DNA from: CAYFJO01 sp964343305
Lineage (GTDB): Bacteria; Planctomycetota; Planctomycetia; Pirellulales; Pirellulaceae
Length of the DNA stretch: 13,937 bases
Direction of reading: 5' to 3'
Assembly (NCBI GenBank): GCA_964343305.1
Contig: CAYFJO010000284.1
Location: 1 to 13,937, forward strand
In this document: piece by piece, positions 8,824 to 13,937 of the stretch
Layout: every line of letters begins with the position of its first letter
Position numbering within the stretch: the stretch's first letter is position 1
Translations under genes and position numbers: made by a program
The notes under the pieces: generated by a model
What the model was told of the DNA's origin: nothing
Database searches by the model: none
What the model saw: the letters and a program-made list of their open reading frames with translations, nothing else

Positions 8824-8827
8824 CTCC
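8824..8827 (-). promoter_or_regulatory. Ribosome binding site of the Gfo/Idh/MocA gene
   Basis: GGAG on the minus strand, 7 nt before ATG 8816. It lies just outside the left arm of the S23 cassette (arm begins at 8835), so the insertion left the translation signal of this gene intact. Confidence 0.65.
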
Positions 8828-8834
8828 GTGTTTC

Positions 8835-8882
8835 TAATGTCGAATGACGAAATCCGAATGTCGATTCAATGTCGAATTCGAA
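8835..8882 (+). repeat. Left inverted arm of the S23 cassette
   Basis: Hand alignment without gaps to the reverse complement of 9279-9326 gives 36 of 48 matching positions. The core is a perfect 16-mer, GAAATCCGAATGTCGA, at 8849-8864. The arm is itself built from short AATGTCG/AATGACG/AATCCG-like steps. It lies 12 bp beyond the S23 stop codon. Confidence 0.75.
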
Positions 8883-8894
8883 ATTCGAAGGTTT

Positions 8895-9278
8895 TCATTT
8901 GGGGCCTTTGCTTCGGTAAATGGCACCAAAGATCAAGTTCAGTTCCTTCGCTTCTTGCCAGTGCATTCTGGCGTCGTCTTTTAGTTCTGGAACGGCCGCC
9001 GCGACCATACGCAGCCAATACTTGCTTTCTTTTGATTCACGTTTACAGATGCTAATGCGGTAACGAAACTCTTTCTTCGATCCCGCATCGTCAGCTTCGC
9101 AATAATTTGCTCCCACGCTCGTACCCGCACGAACCAATTGGTTAATCAGGTTCTCGCTTACTGGATTAACTGGAATCCGTTTTGCTAATCCTATAATCGC
9201 CTCGCCAAACTGCGACGTACGTTCCTCAAGATCATATTTGGTCGCTGTTTCCAAGGGCGTTTGCAATGGTTTCGTCAT
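8895..9278 (-). CDS. Four-helix-bundle protein (S23 / 23S rRNA intervening-sequence family)
   Basis: This 127-residue protein matches the S23/IVP family in its core: LEERTSQFGEAIIGLAKRI (17-35), then NQLVRAGTSVGANYCEADDA (46-65) and KEFRYRISICKRESKESKYW (69-88). These are the usual first helix, the R-(A/S)-G-T-S-V-(G/A)-A-N-Y-x-E-A signature and the K-E-x-x-E-x-x-Y-W helix. Related proteins are found inside 23S rRNA intervening sequences, and one relative (Avd) binds reverse transcriptase in diversity-generating retroelements; here there is no rRNA, reverse transcriptase or template repeat. The ATG is the base next to the inner end of the right repeat arm, and no good ribosome site is seen. 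The function of such isolated copies is unknown. Confidence 0.9.
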   Translation of the reverse strand: MTKPLQTPLETATKYDLEERTSQFGEAIIGLAKRIPVNPVSENLINQLVRAGTSVGANYCEADDAGSKKEFRYRISICKRESKESKYWLRMVAAAVPELKDDARMHWQEAKELNLIFGAIYRSKGPK

Positions 9279-9326
9279 TCCGACTTCGTCATTCTTTCGA
9301 CATTCGGATTTCAGAATTTGTCATTT
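9279..9326 (-). repeat. Right inverted arm of the S23 cassette
   Basis: This is the reverse-complement partner of 8835-8882, with the perfect 16-mer core at 9297-9312. Its inner end abuts the S23 start codon, and its outer end reaches the first base of the isomerase stop codon triplet. Further AATGACGA-like steps run into the start of the S23 gene, so the ATG itself may derive from the repeat. Confidence 0.75.
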
Positions 9327-10357
9327 TAATTCCAGCCGTGTGCGTCTCGCACATCGGACATTGCTTTGAGGATTGTGTTCCATGTCTGTTGCGTTTCAAG
9401 CATCGCGTTGGGGAACATACAGCCGTCCCAGCAGATGTGTTGAATGCCACGACTTTGCGCGTCCTTGAGCCAGTAGCCGGCACATTTGACAATGTCTAGC
9501 TTCCCGTTGGGATCGTCGGCTGGACAGTGCTTACCGGTCTTATCGTGCGTTCCCGCGCCGTGGACGGTGCCGTCGTTCTGGGCGATGTGGAAATCGATCG
9601 TCCATGGTCGAAGCTTGTCAACCATCACTTCATACTTTTCGTAGAACTCGTCATCGCCGTAGCCCTCTTGTAGCAACGCGTGCTCGGGAGCGTTGTAGCC
9701 CATCAAGTAGAGATAGGTGTGAGCCATGTCGGCTTGAAAACCGAGCGTCTCCGGCATTCCGACCTCTTCGAGCAAATCGAGCATATCTTTCCAACTGTGC
9801 ATGCCCGCCCAGCAAATCTCGCCTTCGGCGGCCAGCCGTTCACCGCTATCCGCCGCGATCTTGGCCGCTTCGCGAAAGGTGTTGGCGATTTTGGTCGTGT
9901 TTGCTTTCGGATCTTCACGCCACTTTTCCACGCCGAATTCCGCCGAGTCGATGCGGATCACACCACGCCTGCGAACGCCGTGCTCGTTGAAAATACCGGC
10001 AATGCGGCAAGCCATACGAACGGCGCTGAGGAACTTCTCAGTCGCTTCGCTATCGCCCATCGCCGAATCACCAACCGTGCCGGGCCAAACCGGCGCGACC
10101 AGCGAACCGACGTCAAACCCTTTGCCTTGGATCATGTCGGCGATTCCCTTGAGTTCGTCGTCACTGGCTTCGGGGTTGGTGTGCGGCAGGAACAAGAAGT
10201 AGTCGATACCTTCATACTTCGTCCCGTTCACAGACGCACCGGCCGTCAGGTCGAGCATCCGTTCGAGTCCGATCGGCGGCTCCTGGCCCTCTTCATCACC
10301 TTTGCCGACAAGTCCTGGCCACATTGCGTTGTGCAACTTCGGGAATGCATTACTCAT
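9326..10357 (-). CDS. TIM-barrel sugar isomerase/epimerase family protein
   Basis: This 343-residue protein resembles the AP-endonuclease-2/xylose-isomerase-like TIM barrels that isomerise, epimerise or dehydrate sugars and inositols using a divalent metal. Seen in order: YEGIDYFLFLPHTN (48-61), a helix-strand alternation through the middle, AAEGEICWAGMHSW (176-189) with E178, GFQADMAHTYLYL (206-218) with D210 and H213, and TIDFHIAQNDGTVHG (253-267) with H257 and H266. E178, D210, H213 and H257 are the likely metal set; the usual final glutamate is not obvious, with D311 in CWDGCMFP a candidate. It has no signal peptide. A strong ribosome site fixes ATG 10357. It lies 25 bp after the Uma2 gene. 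The substrate is unknown. Confidence 0.85.
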   Translation of the reverse strand: MSNAFPKLHNAMWPGLVGKGDEEGQEPPIGLERMLDLTAGASVNGTKYEGIDYFLFLPHTNPEASDDELKGIADMIQGKGFDVGSLVAPVWPGTVGDSAMGDSEATEKFLSAVRMACRIAGIFNEHGVRRRGVIRIDSAEFGVEKWREDPKANTTKIANTFREAAKIAADSGERLAAEGEICWAGMHSWKDMLDLLEEVGMPETLGFQADMAHTYLYLMGYNAPEHALLQEGYGDDEFYEKYEVMVDKLRPWTIDFHIAQNDGTVHGAGTHDKTGKHCPADDPNGKLDIVKCAGYWLKDAQSRGIQHICWDGCMFPNAMLETQQTWNTILKAMSDVRDAHGWN

Positions 10358-10367
10358 CTTGTTGTCG

Positions 10368-10373
10368 CTCCTT
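10368..10373 (-). promoter_or_regulatory. Ribosome binding site of the TIM-barrel gene
   Basis: AAGGAG on the minus strand, 10 nt before ATG 10357, within the 25-bp gap after the Uma2 gene. It supports independent initiation of this gene in the polycistron. Confidence 0.65.
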
Positions 10374-10382
10374 ATCGGACAA

Positions 10383-11117
10383 TTAGCTCTTTCGTTTTTC
10401 TTTAATAAAGTTGACGAATGATTTTACGAGTGCCGTGTCACCTTGCTCGCCGCGTTGCTGGAGAAATTGATCAATGTCATGTGGAACGACGGGCGGCAAG
10501 GCGATGCTCTCGTCGGCTTCGCGGTAGGCGCCGTCTTTCCCCAACCGATAGAACTTGACTGTTTCACTTTCGAAACATCGCCAAACCTCGGGTACGCCCA
10601 AGCGCGCATAAATTCCCATACGGTCGATACTCTTCGACGTGAAATCAACTTCAATTGCAAGGTCGGGGGCTGGATCTCGGTCCGGATTGTAATCCATTTT
10701 GTCGCGCACCACCGCTTCGTTCGCGATGTAGTAACACTCGTCTGGTTCCAATCCTTTCTCATCAGCTTGCCTTCGCAACGTCAGCGATCCGACTCCCTGG
10801 ATGTCGATGTCAAACACGAACGCCATCGCCTCAATCAATCGGGCCACAAACTTTTTCACCATCTCGCGTGCTTTGCTGGTCGTCATGAGTTCGAGCGTTC
10901 CTCGATCGTAGCTGTGGTAAAGGCGCCGAGGGCCCATGCCTTCCAAGATGGCTTGGTAAGTTTTCCACGAAATCCCGCTAAGTAAAGACGGACCCTCTAA
11001 AACCTCACCGATATATTCGTGCCGTTGGCCGCTCGTCAGCAATGCCGGACGCATTGCTTCGTACGCGTCGCTGAGCACGTAGACAGTGACCTTACGGGTT
11101 GTGGTTGTCGACGCCAT
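10383..11117 (-). CDS. Uma2 (DUF820) family PD-(D/E)XK nuclease-like protein
   Basis: This 244-residue protein has the Uma2 core: GLEPDECYYI (122-131), then DPAPDLAIEVDFTSKS (148-163) and IYARLGVPEVWR (169-180). P151-D152 and E156-V-D158 match the acidic part of the PD-(D/E)XK nuclease fold. The lysine often seen after it is not obvious, with R166-M167 before the I-Y-A-R-L-G-V segment, so catalytic ability is uncertain. It lies between the PMI-like gene (12-bp gap) and the isomerase gene (25-bp gap), same strand, although no sugar role is known for the family. Uma2 genes are numerous in planctomycetes and cyanobacteria, and their function is unsettled. The start ATG 11117 has only a poor ribosome site. 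Confidence 0.88.
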   Translation of the reverse strand: MASTTTTRKVTVYVLSDAYEAMRPALLTSGQRHEYIGEVLEGPSLLSGISWKTYQAILEGMGPRRLYHSYDRGTLELMTTSKAREMVKKFVARLIEAMAFVFDIDIQGVGSLTLRRQADEKGLEPDECYYIANEAVVRDKMDYNPDRDPAPDLAIEVDFTSKSIDRMGIYARLGVPEVWRCFESETVKFYRLGKDGAYREADESIALPPVVPHDIDQFLQQRGEQGDTALVKSFVNFIKEKRKS

Positions 11118-11129
11118 TGCGGTTACTCG

Positions 11130-12377
11130 TTACGAGGCGTTTTTATAGTCACCGACGTTGGGCACGGTGTCAAAGGTGTCTGGGCCGAAGTATCGCAAGC
11201 CTTCAAGCGGCTCGCTGCCCGTGTTTTCGATTTCGACTCCCACCGTGGCGGCTTCATGGGTGATGAAAACTTCGTCCTCGGTTTCCGCACCGAAGCGAAT
11301 CATCGCGGGTGTCTGCAAATTGAGATTGCCCATCCGGCCTTTGCCTTGGACCGTGATCCAACTGCTGGCTCCGGGATCTTTCAACGTGCACTTGGCTCCC
11401 GGCTGAACAGTCAACCGCTTGGATGAAAACAGTTGTTTGCCATCGACCAGGCCATAGACGATCCAGAAATCTTCCCATCCTTCGCCGCTGTCGCACAGGA
11501 TGGGTTCGAGGTAGTTGTTGTCCTTGAAATTGGGGTCGACGTTCTTTTCCCAATCCAGTTGGCCAACGATAAAGTCCAAATCTTGGTGTTTGTCTTCGGG
11601 CATGTCTTTTACTAGCAACGACCACGGCACTTCGCGACCCTCGACCAGCGATTGGTACATGCCAAACACGTCGCTGCCCCACTGCGGTTCGTACGTGCAC
11701 AACGAACCTGGAGCGTGCAAGACACCGGGCGGAATCAACCAGCCCGTGCCTCGTTGCAGACGGTAGGCTTTCGACAGATCGAGAATGCCATTGTCGCCGA
11801 TGTTCCAATTCTCCAGGCACTTGCGAAGTTGATCCTTGGTTGTGCCAGGTTCGAGGCCCATGAATGTATAAGGGAAATTGTTGTCGCAATTGTTGTACTG
11901 CGGGGCGAAGTAGTAACTTTCGGGCTTGCCTTCTTGACCGACCAGCGCCGCGTCTTCGAATCTCTGGTGCATGTGATGCGGGATCGGGCCCATGTTATCG
12001 AAGAATTTGGAATAGACGGGCCAGCGCTCGTACTTGTCCCAGATGGCTTTGCCGATGATGCGCTCGCCTGCCTCGGCCACGGCATCCTTGAGCATGAAAT
12101 GTTGGTCTTCGAACGAACAAAAACTCTGGCCTTCGTGCCACACGCGGCCTTCGTTTGCGGCATCCGTGGTGCTGCCAAACCAGCGTTCGTCGATCCCGCC
12201 ACGTTCGGCTCCGTAGGCATACCAATCGTTGGGGTGCAGTTTGATACGCTTTCCGGGATGCAGAAAACTACGTGGAACCCACGTCGGAGTCAGCCTCAAC
12301 AGACCCCCATAGGCGTCCAATGCACTGTCAAGAATGGAGCCGACATTGTCTCCTTTGACCACATTTTGTGAAATCAT
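11130..12377 (-). CDS. Cupin-fold protein related to class I phosphomannose isomerase
   Basis: This 415-residue protein has a double-cupin look. MGPIPHHMHQRFEDAALVGQ (129-148) is followed by GKPESYYF (150-157), and RGTGWLIPPGVLHAPGSL (209-226) holds H221. H135, H137, E153 and H221 would form the metal site seen in phosphomannose isomerases, where the K-P-E motif is also typical. The C-terminal 100 residues form beta-rich sequence like the last PMI domain. It lacks the long helical PMI insertion as far as can be judged, so the substrate may be another (phospho)sugar, or a lyase-type reaction may apply. It is the first gene of the leftward unit, divergent from the DUF4432 gene, with a weak AAGAG site upstream of ATG 12377. 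Confidence 0.75.
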   Translation of the reverse strand: MISQNVVKGDNVGSILDSALDAYGGLLRLTPTWVPRSFLHPGKRIKLHPNDWYAYGAERGGIDERWFGSTTDAANEGRVWHEGQSFCSFEDQHFMLKDAVAEAGERIIGKAIWDKYERWPVYSKFFDNMGPIPHHMHQRFEDAALVGQEGKPESYYFAPQYNNCDNNFPYTFMGLEPGTTKDQLRKCLENWNIGDNGILDLSKAYRLQRGTGWLIPPGVLHAPGSLCTYEPQWGSDVFGMYQSLVEGREVPWSLLVKDMPEDKHQDLDFIVGQLDWEKNVDPNFKDNNYLEPILCDSGEGWEDFWIVYGLVDGKQLFSSKRLTVQPGAKCTLKDPGASSWITVQGKGRMGNLNLQTPAMIRFGAETEDEVFITHEAATVGVEIENTGSEPLEGLRYFGPDTFDTVPNVGDYKNAS

Positions 12378-12661
12378 CGTTGAATCTCTTACTATCGAAA
12401 ATTGGTTGGGGCGGATTGGAAATTGGAAGGCCCGTTTTCCCTATCAAGCGACCGCGTCCGTGAAAGACGGAGAAATGACCGTCGCTTTCTGCGCATGATC
12501 GGCAAACGACTGTTTTATTCACTTTTTCGCTGACTGACAAGTAAACCAACCGTGCAATTAGCGTTCGACGCTGGAAAACTTGCCTTAAACAACGTAAGTT
12601 GAGGCCGTCGAACAGACATGAATCAACAACGACTGCTCCTTTTCCGGTTGGAGATACCGAG
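12378..12661. promoter_or_regulatory. Divergent promoter region of the sugar gene set
   Basis: These 284 bp lie between the start codons of the leftward PMI-like gene and the rightward DUF4432 gene, so promoters for both should be here. Two short dyads are visible: AGCGT-TCG-ACGCT at 12560-12572 and TCCGT-GAAAG-ACGGA at 12457-12471. Either could be an operator or mean nothing; 5-bp arms occur by chance. No firm -35/-10 pair was recognised, and no regulator gene is in the window. Confidence 0.4.
12648..12654 (+). promoter_or_regulatory. Ribosome binding site of the DUF4432 gene
   Basis: TTGGAGA lies 7 nt before ATG 12662. It decides for that start against the in-frame TTG at 12599, whose 21 extra residues show no family features. 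Confidence 0.65.
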
Positions 12662-13831
12662 ATGGCTGATAAATCGTGGACGTTGACGGACGTCGACAAT
12701 GATGTATTCGTGGACAAACTAAACATTTCCGCGAAGGATGTGGGTGGTGAGGCCACGGACTTTGAGATTTCCAAAGTCACTCTGCGAGGCGGGCTGCGGG
12801 ATGGCGTTGACCTGATTCACGTTTGTAACGGACCGTTTTGCTTCGATATTCTGCCCACGCGTGGCATGAATCTGTGGGGGGCTTGGGCGGACGATCTCAA
12901 GCTGGGCTGGAATTCTCCTGTACGCGGGCCCGTGCATCCAAGTTTTGTGGATATGGGCGAGCCCAGCGGTTTGGGTTGGCTCGACGGTTTTGATGAATTG
13001 CTGGCCCACTGCGGTCTAGAAAGCAACGGCGCGCCGGATTTCGATGAGAACGGCAAATTGACGTATCCCTTGCACGGACGAATCGGAAACCGCCCAGCAC
13101 ACTATGTCGATGTGAAAGTGGATGATGAGACCGGTAAGATCTCAGTGACCGGTATCGTTGAAGAAACACGGTTTCATTTTACGAAATTGCGGATGACATC
13201 GACGATCGAAACCAATCCGGGGCAACTCGGTTTGACGATTCGTGACGAGATTGAGAATTTCTCGGCGAGTCCGAAGGAAATTCAGATGCTCTATCATTGG
13301 AACTTCAGCGACCCGCTGTTGGATGGCGGGTCGAGTTTCGTCGCACCGTTGAAAACGGTCGTGCCGCGAAACGATCACGCGGCATCCGGCATCGAGAGCT
13401 GGGACAGTTATGACGCTCCCCAGTCGGGCTTTGAAGAACAGGTTTATTTCATGGAGTTGCTGTCGAAGGAAGACGGCGACACGCAGGCGTTATTGAAAAA
13501 CGCGCACAGCACACAAGGCATGAGTTTGCTGTTCAACAGCCGCAATTTGCCTTGTTTCACCGTCTGGAAAAACACGACGGCAATCGCGGACGGCTATGTC
13601 ACAGGTATCGAACCAGGCACCAATTTTCCGAATCCAAGATCGTATGAAGGCGAACAGAACCGCGTCATTAAGTTGAAACCGGGCGGAAAAGTTTCCTTCA
13701 AAATCACACTGGAGGCACACACCGATGCAACGAGTGTGGAAGCGGCGGAAGCGGCAATTGCCAAGATTCAAGGCGATACTGAGACGATTGTCTATGACAA
13801 GCCGCAGAAGAACTGGTGCGAAGGCGTTTAG
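12662..13831 (+). CDS. DUF4432 family aldose-1-epimerase-like protein
   Basis: This 389-residue protein belongs to the DUF4432 branch of the galactose-mutarotase fold. Marks in order: PTRGMNLWGAW (65-75), LGWNSPVRGP (81-90), WLDGFDELLAHCGLESNGAP (106-125), LHGRIGNRPAHYVDV (137-151), QMLYHWNFSDP (208-218) and GYVTGIEPGTNFPNP (311-325). By analogy with mutarotases, H138 and H212 could be acid/base histidines and E317 the catalytic base in the G-I-E-P-G-T-N segment; this is inference. It has no signal peptide, so it acts in the cytoplasm. The likely role is to interconvert anomers or otherwise handle the sugar used by the divergent isomerase and dehydrogenase genes. It is followed after 4 bp by a 65-bp palindrome that may terminate its transcript. 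Confidence 0.9.
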   Translation: MADKSWTLTDVDNDVFVDKLNISAKDVGGEATDFEISKVTLRGGLRDGVDLIHVCNGPFCFDILPTRGMNLWGAWADDLKLGWNSPVRGPVHPSFVDMGEPSGLGWLDGFDELLAHCGLESNGAPDFDENGKLTYPLHGRIGNRPAHYVDVKVDDETGKISVTGIVEETRFHFTKLRMTSTIETNPGQLGLTIRDEIENFSASPKEIQMLYHWNFSDPLLDGGSSFVAPLKTVVPRNDHAASGIESWDSYDAPQSGFEEQVYFMELLSKEDGDTQALLKNAHSTQGMSLLFNSRNLPCFTVWKNTTAIADGYVTGIEPGTNFPNPRSYEGEQNRVIKLKPGGKVSFKITLEAHTDATSVEAAEAAIAKIQGDTETIVYDKPQKNWCEGV

Positions 13832-13835
13832 AAAT

Positions 13836-13900
13836 GTAGGACGGATTGCCAATCCGTCCTTCTTGGCGCGTCAAATGGACGGATTAGCAATCCGTCCTAC
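13836..13900. repeat. 65-bp near-palindrome of two hairpins (possible two-way terminator)
   Basis: Each half is a hairpin with 9-bp stem GGACGGATT/AATCCGTCC and a 3-nt loop, at 13839-13859 and 13877-13897. The outer halves 13836-13859 and 13877-13900 are also inverted copies of each other (23 of 24 positions), and the centre at 13863-13874 is itself nearly palindromic. The whole block could form a large cruciform or two RNA hairpins on either strand. It starts 4 bp after the DUF4432 stop. It is either a bidirectional terminator or a REP-like dispersed element; related GGACGGATTG-type repeats are, to my recollection, common in planctomycete genomes. Confidence 0.75.
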
Positions 13901-13905
13901 TAACG

Positions 13906-13937
13906 CTACTTGATCGTCACCGTCGCGTCATGCAGGT
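13906..13937 (-). CDS. Possible 3' end of a convergent gene (partial)
   Basis: On the minus strand the last ten codons at the window edge read LHDATVTIK followed by TAG (13908-13906). Alternating residues D-A-T-V-T-I-K look like a final beta strand of a secreted or Ig-like protein. The frame is too short to prove anything. The double hairpin just beyond the stop, between two converging genes, makes a real gene end more likely. Confidence 0.3.
   Translation of the reverse strand, partial: LHDATVTIK

Larger units (their letters stand above)
8835..9326 (-). mobile_element. Putative 492-bp S23 cassette bounded by inverted repeats
   Basis: The unit consists of two imperfect 48-bp inverted arms with a single four-helix-bundle gene between them. 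Its right edge touches the TAA of the isomerase gene (9326-9328), and its left edge stops 8 bp short of the dehydrogenase ribosome site. It carries no transposase, so any mobility would need an enzyme in trans. No certain target duplication was found: TAAT occurs at both edges (8835-8838, 9327-9330), but this is too short to count. Placement between two genes of one likely operon suggests insertion into a pre-existing gene pair. The alternative is an old, immobile gene with accumulated repeats. Confidence 0.5.

Noticed and set aside
8835..8882. CRISPR-like or tandem array from the AATGTCG/AATGACG steps
   Set aside because: The steps are irregular in sequence and spacing with no spacers of constant length; the inverted partner at 9279-9326 explains them better.
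8895..9278. Diversity-generating retroelement, because Avd is an S23-family protein
   Set aside because: No reverse transcriptase, template repeat or variable target gene is present in the window.
9680..10405. 241-codon plus-strand open frame opposite the TIM-barrel gene
   Set aside because: Antisense to a well-supported gene with a strong ribosome site; no motif or plausible start signal in the translation.
11652..12371. 239-codon plus-strand open frame opposite the PMI-like gene
   Set aside because: Antisense shadow. The minus-strand protein has coherent cupin motifs, while this one shows none.
12599..12661. N-terminal extension of the DUF4432 protein from TTG 12599
   Set aside because: The 21 added residues look non-coding, and TTGGAGA sits 7 nt before ATG 12662.

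Overview
The window looks like chromosomal DNA of a planctomycete, probably of the Pirellulales type. That is inference from gene content: a free-standing response regulator and STAS protein beside a GspE/GspF pair, an ABC1 kinase, a four-helix-bundle (S23/IVP) gene between degenerate repeats, Gfo/Idh/MocA and TIM-barrel sugar genes, a Uma2 gene and a DUF4432 gene. No rRNA, tRNA, CRISPR array, transposase or phage gene was seen. The base composition looks even by eye, without an obvious foreign block.

Region 1 (1-4296, + strand) reads as one transcription unit. It holds the tail of a histidine kinase, a CheY-like receiver, a STAS protein, a GspE/PilB assembly ATPase with an MshEN N-terminus, a GspF/PilC membrane platform and a thioredoxin-type arsenate reductase. 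Spacing is very tight from receiver to STAS to ATPase. This suggests that phosphorelay input, a STAS partner and possibly a cyclic dinucleotide all bear on one pilus or secretion motor. A strong 36-nt hairpin separates the ATPase and platform genes.

Region 2 (4297-5155) holds the rpsU gene for ribosomal protein S21 (- strand), about 0.4 kb with no convincing gene, and a short acidic, probably coiled-coil protein (+ strand).

Region 3 (5156-12377, - strand) runs from a phosphomannose-isomerase-like cupin to an ABC1/UbiB kinase. The order of transcription is: PMI-like cupin, Uma2 family protein, TIM-barrel sugar isomerase/epimerase, S23-family protein, Gfo/Idh/MocA dehydrogenase, a 31-residue membrane peptide not previously called here, a 218-residue conserved-looking protein and the ABC1 kinase. 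A DUF4432 mutarotase-like gene (region 4, 12662-13831, + strand) diverges from the cupin gene. The cupin, isomerase, dehydrogenase and DUF4432 genes look like a catabolic set for an unidentified sugar. The S23 gene sits inside a 492-bp unit bounded by imperfect inverted repeats. The unit fits exactly between the isomerase stop codon and the dehydrogenase ribosome binding site, so it looks like a small mobile cassette inserted in the operon.

The right end carries a 65-bp near-palindrome made of two small hairpins. It lies between the DUF4432 gene and what may be the 3' end of a convergent gene, and may act as a two-way terminator or be a dispersed repeat.
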